Of a stretch of DNA of 64,000 bases, positions 33,002-44,070 are shown piece by piece. The stretch comes from Buxus sempervirens. Its lineage: Eukaryota; Streptophyta; Magnoliopsida; Buxales; Buxaceae. How positions within the stretch are numbered: the stretch's first letter is position 1; each line of letters opens with the position of its first letter. Under the pieces are notes generated by a model, which saw nothing but the letters and a program-made list of their open reading frames with translations, had not been told where the DNA came from and searched no databases. Location: assembly GCA_947561395.2 (NCBI GenBank), contig OX387185.1, forward strand, positions 20,300,366-20,364,365, written 5' to 3'. The translations under genes were made by a program, and so were the position numbers.

Positions 33002-35150
33002 ATAAGGCTATGTTCAGTACCTTTGAAGAATATTCTGGTGGAAGTGTTACACTTGGTGATGGAAGCACTTCCCAAGTTAAAGGTAAAGGAACTGTAAATG
33101 GTCCAAATGGTGTTTGTCTGAAAGATGTCTTATTTGTATCTGGGTTAAAGGCAAATTTGATTAGTATTAGCCAGTTATGTGATTCCAGATTATTTGTAAA
33201 CTTTACCAGAAAAGAATGCAAAATTTTAGATAAATCTGGTAGAACTGTTCTTGTAGGTGTAAGAACAAGTGACAATTGTTATGGAATCATTGGAAACAAT
33301 GAAAAATCTTTAAAATCTTCTGTATGTGATGAAATTGATTTGTGGCATAAAAGATTGGGTCACATTAACTATAGAGATCTGTCAAAAATCTCTAAGTCTG
33401 AGTTGGTTAGAGGAATTCCCAAGTTTGGGAATAATAAAAAGAAAGGAATGTGTGGTCCTTGCAATCAAGGAAAGCAAATCAAAGCCACACACAAGAAAAC
33501 CAACATTGTAGGAACATCAAGACCATTAGAACTGATTCATATGGATTTAATGGGACCTACAAAGACTGAAAGTCTGGGAGGAAAGAGATATATATTTGTT
33601 GCTGTAGATGACTACAGCAGATATACCTGGGTAGATTTTCTAAGAGAAAAATCTGAATGTTTCAACTGTTTTAAACATCTGTGCTGTCAAATTCAAGTTG
33701 AAAAGAACTTGCAAATAGGAAAGATTGTTATAATCAGATCTGATCATGGGACAGAATTTGAAAATCAAATGTTTTCCAATTTCTGTGAAGAACAAGGAAT
33801 CAAACATGAATTTTCTGCTCCTAAGACCCCCCAACAAAATGGAGTTGTGGAAAGGAAGAACAGAGTTTTACAAGAAATGGCTAGAACCATGATGATAGCC
33901 AAGAAAATTTCAACAAAATTCTGGGCTGAAGCTATAAACACTGCCTGTTACATTAGTAACAGAGTTTATATCAGATCTGGGTGGAAACAAACTCCCTATG
34001 AACTTTGGAAAGGAAAACAGCCAAACTTGAAATATTTCAGAGTCTTTGGAAGTAAATGTTATATCTTAAGGGACGGAGAAAATCTAGGAAAATTTGATTC
34101 TAGAAGTGATGAAGGAATTTTTCTAGGATATTCTTCTTCTAGTAGAGCATACAGAGTTTTCAATTTGCAGAAATCTGTTGTAATGGAATCTATAAATGTG
34201 CTAATAGATGATGAAGGTACTGACAGTGAATTTTTGCAGGCTGTAGATGAAGAGGATGAACTCAGAGATGCATCCCCAAGCAATGAAGTTATTCCTCTGA
34301 CTAGAACTCTCAAAGACCACCCAACTGAGCAAATTGTTGGAAAAATTTCAGATGGAGTAAGAACAAGACATCAACTGCAGAATGAGGTAAGATTTTCTTC
34401 CTACTTATCTCAATTTGAGCCCAAATCTTATAAAGATGCTTTGTTGGATGATTCTTGGTTAAATGCTATGCATGAAGAACTGAATCAATTTACTAGAAAT
34501 AATGTTTGGGAATTGGTTGAAAGACCCTCTGATCTAAATGTAATAGGAACCAAGTGGATTTTTAAGAACAAATTTGATGAGAATGGGATGGTAACCAGAA
34601 ATAAGGCTAGGCTTGTTGCTCAGGGGTATACTCAAGTAGAAGGAATAGATTTTGATGAAACCTTTGCTCCTGTAGCTAGGTTAGAATCAATCAGATTACT
34701 GTTGTCTATTGCATGTTACTTGAAGTTTAAACTGTTTCAAATGGATGTTAAGAGTGCATTCTTGAATGGATATTTGAATGAAGAGGTCTATGTAGAGCAA
34801 CCTAAAGGATTTGAGAACACAAATCATCCTAAATATGTCTATAAACTGAACAAAGCCTTGTATGGACTCAAACAAGCTCCTAGAGCTTGGTATGAGAGAC
34901 TCACCTCTTTTTTACTTGAATCTGGTTTTATGAGAGGAAATGTGGATAAAACTCTCTTTATTCAAAGAGAGTCCAAACATATTTTGATTGCTCAAATCTA
35001 TGTTGATGACATAGTGTTTGGATCTACTTCTGAAAATCATGCTCACTCCTTTGCTGACTTAATGAAAAGTGAATTTGAGATGAGTATGATGGGTGAACTG
35101 AACTTTTTCTTAGGTCTTCAGATTTATCAATCTCAACAAGGAATTTTTTC
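33002..35150 (+). pseudogene. pol: Sirevirus pol: protease C-terminus, integrase, reverse transcriptase
   Basis: Long open frame after the first frameshift. In order: rest of protease ([12 protein letters not shown], then [10 protein letters not shown]); GAG-pre-integrase zinc-binding part (LWHKRLGH, then CGPCNQGKQ); integrase catalytic core with D of HMDLMGP, D of [10 protein letters not shown] and E of NGVVERKNR (D,D-35-E type); chromatin-side C-terminal part ([20 protein letters not shown]); reverse transcriptase ([14 protein letters not shown], then [12 protein letters not shown], then YVDDIVFGS at about 35000-35026). The frame is lost by a one-base-type shift near 35145-35152, after which this frame stops at 35194. 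All catalytic residues I could check are kept. Confidence 0.92.
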
Positions 35151-35942
35151 TCTCAAGCAAAATATTCAAGAAATCTTGTTAAGAGATTCAGCTTAACTCA
35201 TGCTAAACATGCTAGGACTCCTATGAGTACTAGTTTAAAACTTGGAAAAGATGAATCTGGAAAAGTTGTAGACCCTACCCTGTACAGAGGAATGATTGGG
35301 AGTCTACTGTACTTAACAGCAAGTAGACCTGATATAAGCTTTAGTGTGGGAGTTTGTGCTAGATATCAGGCTAATCCTAAAGAATCTCATCTGAATGCTG
35401 TGAAAAGGATTATAAAATATGTTAATGGAACTGTTGATCTGGGAATCTGGTTTTCCAAAGAGACAAACCCACATCTTACTGGATACATTGATGCTGATTG
35501 GGCTGGGTGTATGGATGACAGAAAAAGCACCTCTGGTGGTTGTTTTTACATGGGTAATAATCTCATTGCCTGGTTAAGCAAGAAGCAAAACTGTGTTTCT
35601 CTAAGTACTGCTGAAGCTGAGTATATTGCTGCAGGAAGCAGCTGTACTCAACTTATATGGATGAAACAAATGTTATCTGATTATGGGTTAGATCAAGATC
35701 AAATGATTCTCTTCTGTGACAATCAAAGTGCCATAAATATCTCCAAGAATCCTGTTCAACACTCAAGGACCAAACATATAGATATCAGGCATCACTTTAT
35801 AAGAGAGTTGATTGAAGACAAAACTGTTATGATTGAATATATATCTACTGAAAAACAGTTGGCTGACATGTTTACTAAACCTTTAGATCAGAACAGATTT
35901 GAAACTCTTAGGAAATCCCTAGGAGTATGCTCTCAAAACTGA
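35151..35942 (+). pseudogene. Sirevirus RT C-terminus and RNase H (after the second frameshift)
   Basis: Continues pol in another frame. It has the connection YRGMIGSLLYLTASRPDI, then RNase H with ADWAGCMDDRKSTSG, STAEAEYIAA and FCDNQSAI motifs (the D-E-D catalytic positions), and the copia C-terminal KHIDIRHHFIRE and QLADMFTKPL. It ends at TGA 35940-35942. As copied here it cannot be made as one polyprotein with integrase-RT because of the upstream shift. Confidence 0.9.
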
Positions 35943-37187
35943 AATTCAGGTTCTATTTTGAGTTAATTTTGATGAAAAATGTCTTACATGTCTGTTCAAA
36001 ATGAATTTGTGTGTTCTTGTTACTAAAATCTATATTTAGGAAGATTGAGTCTATGCATATTGCCAGAAATGTCTTATTTTTAACCAGCAACTTTGTCTGA
36101 AACACCTTTACGTATTGAAGCTTATTGTGTGGTAAAGCTTGGAATCTATAGGCTATCACCTTTATGAAAAGAAAAGTTTTGGAAATGGCTGCCATAGAGA
36201 TTAGAGTGAAAGCCTTTGTAAATCTCAAAAAGAAAAAGAGAAAGAAGGTATATTCTTGGAATGAACTGTAAACTCAAGTTTTTTAAGGGTCAATGCCGTC
36301 TTTAAAAAGAAAAGAAAAAGAGATCAGAAAAGGCTACCTTTCTATGATGTGCGAAAGCCACCAAAATGAAGTTGGGATATGTCTATACTTTCCAAGAATG
36401 TTTACACTGAAATAATCTTCCATATGTATGAAGTGTAAAAGTCAAAAATGTTGCTCTCTTCTCTCCAGCATTGATTCATTAATATGCATATGTACTCAAT
36501 ATCTTGAAGAAAATTTATAGTATGAGAAACCATGAAGGAATTTTTGCTCTTTGATATGAAATGTGCCACATCTGAATTAACTTTGATAGGTGCTTCAAGA
36601 TCAGTTTTGTGATAAGTACTTCTTGGATTGAATAAGTTGATTATCTGTTTGATTTTTAGTTTAGCTAAAATCTTAGCTTTGTGTTTTGATGTATGATTTG
36701 TCATGAATAATAGTTCAAACATCTTTTATAAATTTTTGCCTTGAATCTGTGCTTTTCATTGTGTGTGCATGTCCACCTTCTACGTCGCTAGAAGCGTGCA
36801 TGTAGCCTTCTCTGGTATAGCTTGCTTTGGCACATGCCTTTTTCTACGTCGCCAGCTGCTCGCTAGCAGCGTATTTTTTTCTATATAAAGGTGAAATCGC
36901 ATTCATTTTTTTTACCCCTGTTTCTTTTTACCTGTCTTCGGTTCCTCTCGCTTCTCGCGTCGTGTCCCTGTGCTGCTGTCATTTTCACCTTCCTTCTTCC
37001 TGTCTACTGTTCAGGTAAAATTTTTTTTACTGTCTTCATCCTGCTTCTTCATTTTCTGCTTCCTAGTTCAGTAGTCTTCTCTTCTTATTCTACGCTAGGG
37101 TTTGGTAGATTGTTCTGCCATTAGGGCTTTTTCGTTTGTCAGTTGTTTCTGTCTGTTTGCTCTTTCTCTTTCAATTCTCTCTTCACC
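35943..37187 (+). other. Non-coding spacer between pol and env-like ORF
   Basis: About 1.2 kb, AT-rich, no gene. Holds an oligo-A/G stretch (36220-36340) and, in its last 400 bp, the dyads and TATA box described for 36783-36890, followed by a pyrimidine-rich leader. Confidence 0.7.
36783..36890 (+). promoter_or_regulatory. Candidate internal promoter before the env-like ORF
   Basis: TATA box CTATATAAAG at 36881-36890, about 300 bp before the ORF start. A dyad-rich 22-bp motif at 36850-36871 just upstream matches 19 of 22 positions of the LTR U3 motif at 29959-29980, and a second half-site (CGTCGCTAGAAGCG) is at 36783-36796. The U3 motif also lies upstream of the LTR TATA-like box. This suggests a subgenomic transcript for the env-like gene; function is inferred. 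Confidence 0.6.
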
Positions 37188-38477
37188 ATGCCTCTCAAGA
37201 GAAAGTCGAGAACTGATTCTCCTTCAACATCGTCTCCTCCTGTGAGGTCCTCTCCTGTTATCTCTTCTCCTCCAGTGAGACCCCCGTCCCCTTCTCCTTC
37301 TTCTGAACCATTTGTGGGGAATGGTTTATCTGATTTCAATGATTTTTTCAAGCACATGCCACTTCTTCTAGAAAGGGCCATCAAGCTTGAGTCATTTTCT
37401 GAATCTCCTCTCTACTCATTGTTTTCGGACAATGGTTGGAAAAAATTTGCATTAATCAGTGGTTTTGCATATCCGGACCTGGTTCGAGAATTTTATTCTA
37501 ATCTTCATCATCTCCATCTTGCAAATCAAGGCTATGTCAAAGCCTATGTCAGGGGAATCTCTTTCGACTTCTCGAAAGAGCTTATTTCCTCTCTTCTTGA
37601 ACTGCCTCTTGTTGAGTCTCCCTCCTTTAACTTTCTTGAGTCTCATACTGATCCTCCTATGGAGTCCATCATTCCTTCTCTAATAGTTCCGGGTGCTCCC
37701 ACTTCCATAAAGAATAAGCCCAACTATATGCCTCATGGCTCTCTTCAAGATCTTCTCCGGATCTTGAATCTGTTTGTGTGTGCTTCTCTTGTTCCATCTG
37801 ATCATCACTCAGAGATCTCTCTCTCCAAGGCAAGACTTCTTCATGCCATCTGGAACAGAGACAGTGTTTGTATTCCCTCCATCATATTCAATCAAATCCT
37901 TCAGTCTCGGAATCTAAAATCCAAGACTGCTGCTCTTCCATTTGGGATTTTCATTTCTTTCATGTGCATTCACCAGGGAATCTTACCTGCTCCGGCTGAA
38001 TTGATCATTCATCCCAGACCTCCCATTGATTCCTCCACTCTGACCAGAAGTAAACGAGCAAATCCTTTTCGTTTGGTGTCTTCTGAACCCTCTTCTTCTC
38101 AGTCCTCTTTGTCCAGCTCTGATGCTGTGGCAATTATGGAAAAACTGAATTCCATGCAAGCCTCCCAAGAGGCTTTCAATTCTGAGGTTAGGTCTCACAT
38201 GCTCATGATGAGCATGTTCAAATCAGAGACCCAAGAGAGGCTGGAGAAATTGGCAAAGGATGTTGATTTTACATGTGGTGAGGTACAAAGGGACGTTGTT
38301 GCTCAGCAACGAATGCAAAATGAAGCAGATCATTTTTTGGAATGCATTCGGAAGACTCAGCTGTATATGGATCACAAACTCTGTTGGCTGCACTCTAGAT
38401 CCCAAGATGCATACAAGCATTACTCAAGGACTTGGGAACCCAAACCACCTTCCAGAAAGGGGGAGTTTTTTGGATGA
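37188..38477 (+). CDS. Env-like ORF of the Sirevirus (putative plant transposon protein)
   Basis: 429-residue open frame, no stop or shift. ATG at 37188 is chosen because the codons upstream of it (from 37143) translate pyrimidine-rich leader, and ACCATGC is a fair start context. Residues about 1-45 are basic then Ser/Pro-rich with a possible nuclear-type basic stretch (PLKRKSR). Residues about 65-270 carry the motif set of the plant transposon-protein domain found in such ORFs (KKFALISGFAYPDLVREFY, then YVRGISFDFS, then YMPHGSLQDLL). The C-terminal part is Ser-rich, then helical and charged (about 310-410). I see no clear signal peptide, and no convincing transmembrane segment, so 'envelope' is only a name by position. 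The only long intact ORF of this element. Confidence 0.8.
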   Translation: MPLKRKSRTDSPSTSSPPVRSSPVISSPPVRPPSPSPSSEPFVGNGLSDFNDFFKHMPLLLERAIKLESFSESPLYSLFSDNGWKKFALISGFAYPDLVREFYSNLHHLHLANQGYVKAYVRGISFDFSKELISSLLELPLVESPSFNFLESHTDPPMESIIPSLIVPGAPTSIKNKPNYMPHGSLQDLLRILNLFVCASLVPSDHHSEISLSKARLLHAIWNRDSVCIPSIIFNQILQSRNLKSKTAALPFGIFISFMCIHQGILPAPAELIIHPRPPIDSSTLTRSKRANPFRLVSSEPSSSQSSLSSSDAVAIMEKLNSMQASQEAFNSEVRSHMLMMSMFKSETQERLEKLAKDVDFTCGEVQRDVVAQQRMQNEADHFLECIRKTQLYMDHKLCWLHSRSQDAYKHYSRTWEPKPPSRKGEFFG

Positions 38478-38611
38478 TGCTGCTGGAGTTGATGGTTTTG
38501 TTGGGTTGCTGGGTTGTTGCTGCTGCTTGTAAATTTTTTTTTTCTTGCTGTGCTGTGAATATGATACTTTTTGTTGTGTTCTGTTTTGTTTGTTTCTCCT
38601 GAAAGAAGGTT

Positions 38612-38841
38612 TAAAGGGGAGTGATGATTAAGGGGGAGAAACTGTAATTTGTGAACACTGTATATGTTTCTGAACTCTGTATACCTTTTGTGAATGAATG
38701 AAATTCTGGATTCTTCACAATCATTGTGTCTCTCCTTATCAGTGTGGTTTTAAAACTCTTTCAATGGAAATCAATATTAACTGAGTTTGATATTAAACAC
38801 TATTTTTAAGGTAGTTGTCAGGCATTTGCCAAGGGGGAGAT
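38612..38841 (+). other. Sirevirus polypurine tracts
   Basis: The PPT AAGGGGGAGA at 38831-38840 lies one base before the 3' LTR. A second similar tract (TTAAGGGGGAGAAA) is at about 38629-38642 and a weaker one (AAAGGGGAG) at 38613-38621. Known: several PPT copies before the 3' LTR are a Sirevirus trait. Confidence 0.8.
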
Positions 38842-39865
38842 TGTAAGTGTGAAAACTCACACTCCTGTTATGGCAAATGTTTGACAAATTATGTCTTCTA
38901 ATAAATCTTCAAGATGTGCAGATTAAACAATGAAAATTCAGTGAATTTAGTAAAGAAGAAGAAAATGATGCTACCACACAGCTACCACGCTGCTGGTAGC
39001 CCAATGAAATGAAAGATTTTCTACACAGAGCAGTTTATTGTAAAGGCACTTGCGAAGATTAACGCCGCTGCCACCTTGCTGGCAGCGCATAAGTGAATTA
39101 GTGCTTTGAAAGAAAGGTCCATGCACATGTCGCGTACTCTCTCGCTAGCAGCTCGCTGGCAGCGCTCGACGCGATCTGAGTTTTATTCTTTAAATAGACG
39201 TGTTGTAATTTTTAATAGTGACTTTTCTTTGGATCATTTTTGATTTCGGATCTTGAGGTGTTTGAGATTCGATCAAATCTTCTTTAGAGAGTCGGCGATT
39301 GAGTGAGGGCGAGATCTGAGATAGATCACCTGGAATTGAAGGTAGAGGATTCTTCTTCAATTCGGAACTTCATCTGATCATGTGATTGCCTGGACTGGTG
39401 ATCGGCTTTGATTGATGCATAGGTGGATTCCTACTGCATTGGATCATCTCAGTGGATTCTGAGGTGATTGTTGCGATCTGGATTGATCGTGTTCTGCAGC
39501 TTGTGGATTCAAGCTGTGTTGCAGTTCGTGGATTCGAACTGTGGATCACTGGTGAGTGATTGTCTGCGATCTGGACTGATCGTGTTCTGCAGCTTGTGGA
39601 TTCAAGCTGTGTTGCAGTTCGTGGATTCGAACTGTGGATTGCTGTTGAGTGAGTTCAATTGTAAAGGTTAAGTGTGCACTACTTTGTAATTGTCTTTTCA
39701 TTCAATAGTGGATTTTCGAAGGGTTAGTCGCCTCATATAGACTCGAGGTTTTTCCTGGATCTGGATCCAGGTTTCCTCGTATAATTCTCTGTGTATTGTT
39801 TCCGCATTGTTAAATTCTGAATTGTTGTAGATCGTGGACCTATAGAGTAGTCCTCTACTCTTACA
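38842..39865 (+). mobile_element. Sirevirus 3' LTR
   Basis: 1024 bp, same ends as the 5' LTR. An 86-bp deletion relative to it joins CAGCGC to TCGACGCG between short CAGC repeats, removing sequence just before the TATA-like box. Most substitutions against the 5' LTR fall in the first half; the second half and the following 311 bp are almost identical. Confidence 0.93.
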
Positions 39866-40912
39866 CCCACCGTTTCAATGAAACGGAAATGTGTCCCTAA
39901 GGAGCAAGGCAACTCCCATGTTTGAAGTACCGAAGGAGTACGGCGACTCCCACATTGGAAGTACCTAAGGAGCAAGGCATCTCCCAAGACTGAAGCAGCA
40001 AGTGACTCCCACATTTGAAGTACCTAAGGAGCAAGGTGACTCCCACATTTGAAGTACCTAAGGAACATGGCGACTCCCACATTTGAAGTACCTAAGGAAC
40101 ACGGAGACTCCCACATTAGAAGTACCTAAGGAGCAAGGCGTCTCCCAGGACTGAAGGAGCTCGGCATCTCCCACCTTTGAAATCCCTAAAGGAGCAGAGC
40201 ATCTCCCCATGCTGAAAGACAAAGTGTCCCCAGAGCAAACTATCTCCACAAAGTTGAACAAGTTGTTTCCATTTCTGGAAACGACCGAGAATCAAGACAT
40301 GAAGAAGACCGAGCAAAGATGAAGATCTCATTGGCCAAGATGGCCCTTTTGTAATTTTTGGTTCCACACTTTTGTAAATAGAATAAAGCAGGTGTGTGAG
40401 CTCCCTTGAGGTATCGGACAGCGCTGGAAGCACCTCCTCACCAACAGCAACTCCTCCTCCGCTCCTCCCTCCTCCTTTCCTCATTCTTCCCGCTTTCTAA
40501 ACCAACTCCTGGCCTTTATTAAAAAAAGAAAAAACTAAGCCTCAAGTGAAAGACCAAAAGAAATATAAAGACACTTAAAAGCTTTAATGGAACAAACAAG
40601 AAGAAAAGAATATTGTCAAGCGTTTGGCATCAATGTCAAAACAGGTTGATGAGCTCAAGTCCAATCTAATCTCTTTCAAACATAAACTAAATGCTGAAGA
40701 GTTGGCCTACCAAAAACCCAAAAAGCAAAAGGGTAAGGAAACTCCAAAGCCGGGAAGTGGCGCCACATCATTTGGACGCTTTCCGCTTTCTAATGAAAAC
40801 TTCAAAGGACGAAGCTCGTCGACCATGTCGATAGAAATGCCAGGCGCAAAAACGAGATTCTTTTTTCTCTTTGCCATTCATCCGCAAGGTGACTTCGACA
40901 AAGTGGGGCAGC
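39866..40912 (+). mobile_element. E2 3' internal end and polypurine tract
   Basis: Continues the GGAGCAAGG repeat up to about 40250. From about 40290 it is homologous to 54290-54914 of E5 (shared GTAAATAGA-TA-AGCAGGTGTGTGAGCTCC and CACCTCCTCACCAACAGCA). The purine-rich AAAGTGGGGCAGC at 40900-40912 directly precedes the LTR. A 97-residue frame at 40624-40917 is not kept in E5 and is not called. Confidence 0.75.
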
Positions 40913-41301
40913 TATAAGCACCTCATTTTTGCGCTTTCCAGGAGAGCCGGAAATGCAAACCCTAGACGGAAAGTCAAACCCTAAGGGGTGAAAAGTTGAC
41001 TTTTTGGTTAGGTGATAATTGGCCACCTTACTTTACCTCAATAGGTAGAGAATCTCGACACGGTTCCAACGCAACTGAGTTTGCAGGAATCGAAGCCCGG
41101 ATGAAGGATTTACAGGCCGGTCAAACTTAAGGGGGAGCCGAAAGTTGACTTTTTGTTAAAACCCAAATCAGGTTCTTAGCCTTGTCCCATTGGATAGAGG
41201 ACTCCGATACGGTTCTAACGAAATTGAGTTTGCCCAAATCGGAGCCCAAATGAAGAAAATGTGAGCAGTTGAAGTTTCCGAGCAATAGTGCTGGAAAACT
41301 G

Positions 41302-41395
41302 CACATGTGGCAAAAGTCTGCACACGTGGCAAGCAGCAGAGCAAAAAGATCTCAGGGATTAAACCTGTAATTACCCAAATCAATGAAAAATATCT
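41302..41395 (+). promoter_or_regulatory. ABRE pair plus evening element, E2 3' LTR
   Basis: CACATGTGGC (about 41302-41311, one mutation) and CACACGTGGC (41321-41330), then AAAATATCT (41387-41395). Confidence 0.5.
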
Positions 41396-41779
41396 CAAGG
41401 GTGAATCTGCAGATATCCAAGGGTATCAGGGACTATATCCATAAATATCCAAAATTGAGAAAATATCTCAGGGTCCAAATCAGTAAATATCCAAAAGTAT
41501 CAGGGACTAAATATTTAAATATCCAAAGTATCGGGGACCAATCCACAAATATCAGGATTTGCTAATGATTGATGTCTCCTATGGGCATGCATGGGCATCA
41601 TCCATGCATGCAACTCTCTCTCTCCCTCATGAGTATACATGCATGCATCACGCATACTCTTTCTCTCTCTCTCCCTCTCTCTCTCTCCCCCCATGATCAC
41701 CCATGCATACATCATGCATGGATCTCTCTCTCTCTCTCTCCCCCATGAGACTCCATCATCACATCATGCATGCAACACC

Positions 41780-41816
<37 letters not shown>

Positions 41817-44004
41817 CCCCCCCATGCATGCATGCATCTCTCATGCATTACCCCACTTTAAAAACCCCCCATGAACCCATACGTAGGGAGGAGGAGCTCA
41901 TTTTTTACTCCCATCTCTCCCAACTCATCTCTCCCAACCCATCTCTCCCACCTCTCTCCCATTCGTCCCCTCCCAAAAACCTCTCTTCCCTTCACCTCTC
42001 TTGCAACCCCCCATACCATTCCAAGACCACTCCACCTCTTGACTTCTTCTCCTTCTCCATTTTTCTACTAAAGAAAAAGAACTTTGGTTGCTTTTGGTGT
42101 TGCAAAGGAGGGCTCCAGCTCCATCCACACTCAAAGGAGGTTGAAGCACACCTCAGAAACAAGTTGTATACACAAGGTAAGCTTCTTGGTAAGGTTCTAT
42201 TTAACATATATAAATTTCAGTTGGTTAGAAGCATGTGAGCTCTCCATGTTTTGTGGTGCTGTATTTTTACATGAGGCATGGGTCTTCTCCCTATCTCATT
42301 GCTTCTTCATGTCCTCTTTGGTTTGTGTTCCTTCCCTGGTAAGAGAGGTAAGTTCCCGGAGGTTTAAGTGTGAGAAAGGAGAGGTCATATAGTGGATTTG
42401 GGATGGGGTAGAGACCACTGTGGAGCTGCTGTTGTCTCTTTTATTTTTGGTTCCCTGCAGTAGTCTTTTCCCATTTAGATGAGGAGAACGTTCCCCCCAT
42501 TTAAAGTCTAATGTACCCTTATAATAGCCCCCCTCTTTACCCTTCTTAATCTTTCTCTTTTCTCACTTTTTTTCTTGTAATTTTTCCTAGTGTTTTGCTG
42601 CTGGCCGTACCCCCCATTTGTATGGATGTAGCAGGTTTTGTGTGCTTTGTTTTCTCTTTTTGTTTGGTGCCTACATGAATGTATGCTCTCTGCCATCTGC
42701 AACCTACTATTTTTTTTATGTGTACATGAGCATGAGCATGATCCTTCACCCCACTTACTTGCAGTCATGGCCCATGCAAGCATGCTCCCCCACCCCCTTG
42801 CAATGATCCCTATAGGCTACTACTGGGGACAGCCGTAGGCCTTGGTGCTACTGCTGTTCCCAGTAGGTTTTCCAACATCATGCTCCCCCATGACAAGATC
42901 CTTCTACTCTTTGGCAGCTGCTCTTACAGCAGATATATTGACCACCAAAACCCCCATGACCCAACCCTTAATTACCTTATACCAAGGTTGTTTCCTTGGT
43001 GTTCGCAGCATGTTTTTTTTTATATTTTTTTGCTTCCATATGAATATGCAACATGTCCTTTTCCTTTACTGTTTTTTTATTATTATTGGTAAATATGTAA
43101 GGCATTTCTGGGGCTGCTGTTGGCAGCAGCAGAAGCCCCCATTGTCCCCTGTTCTTAAAGGGTTAAAGCAACATACCATGCCTTAATTTGTGTCATATGA
43201 ACAAGAGACCCTCTTTGCAATGTTCCCTTCACCCGTGGCCCCGGATGAGAATTCTAGGAAGTGCTGCTAGAGGCATCAGGAGAAAGATTCCTCCCCTTTC
43301 TCACCATCTAACCCCGTCTCACACCCTTTAAGCATGTGTGAACCCCCCTACTGTTGCTGTCCCAGCAAACTTAGAAACTTAAGACCATGTCCAGCCTTAA
43401 TAGCATGTTTGAATCTCCTCTTTTGGTTGTTGCCCTGAACCTCTGCAGCATGCAATTCTTAGGTTTTTGTGTGTAACTAGTTTGCCATAATATCTATTGG
43501 GTGCGCACATGAGCCCTCCCACCACCCTAGAAACATGTTAGGTCATTCACAACCTGGCCATCCACCCTATTCTGCATAAATTGGGAGCTAAGTTCTTGCT
43601 GCCCATGTGTGATGCACATGAGAGCATGCACTTGCATTTAACAGTATGGAGCATGTTTGAAGTCTCTTTATTTTCTGATTTCCATTAAGAGGCATGCTTG
43701 CTGCTTGTGGGACCTTAGAGACCAAGTAGGGGCACCTTGGCCCTTGCTTTATCAATGAACATGACCCAAACTAGAAGGAGCAGCCCCCATGCTCTCCACC
43801 ACCCACTTGCCTTAGTTAGGAGACCCAAAAGGAAACCAAAAGGGGGTGCACCCCAAACCTGAACCAATATGGGCCATCTCAGGGGCCCATATGACTTGTA
43901 GAAGCCCCCTAGGAACCCTTGGAAACCACCCCAGTGGCAAAACCCCCAAAAGAGCCAGTTTGGGGTTGATCCGACAACTCAGGTCGGATCACCCCAGAAC
44001 TGTT

Positions 44005-44070
44005 TGTAGCCGACCTTTATGGTCGGCTACGTTCAAAGATGTGTGTAGCCGACCATAAGGGTCGGCTACA
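44005..44070 (+). repeat. E2 3' LTR distal dyad cassette
   Basis: Two palindromes: GTAGCCGACC-TTTAT-GGTCGGCTAC and GTAGCCGACC-ATAAG-GGTCGGCTAC. The stems are the same; the loops differ. Confidence 0.8.

Larger units (their letters stand above)
29657..39865 (+). mobile_element. Sirevirus-type Ty1/copia element in the E2 repeat region
   Basis: LTRs at 29657-30766 and 38842-39865 (TGTAAGTGTG..CTCTTACA), TSD CCCAC at 29652-29656 and 39866-39870. Order gag-protease-integrase-RT-RNase H, then a separate 3' ORF: copia order plus the env-like ORF typical of Sireviruses. Two CCHC knuckles and AAGGGGGAGA polypurine tracts fit this lineage. Non-functional: PBS, leader and gag start are missing, plus one stop and two frameshifts in gag-pol. 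The LTRs differ by roughly 15-20 substitutions and one 86-bp deletion, so the insertion is fairly young. Confidence 0.93.

Noticed and set aside
40624..40917. 97-residue frame just before the E2 3' LTR
   Set aside because: The homologous part of E5 (54630-54914) has stops and frameshifts at different places, so coding is not supported.
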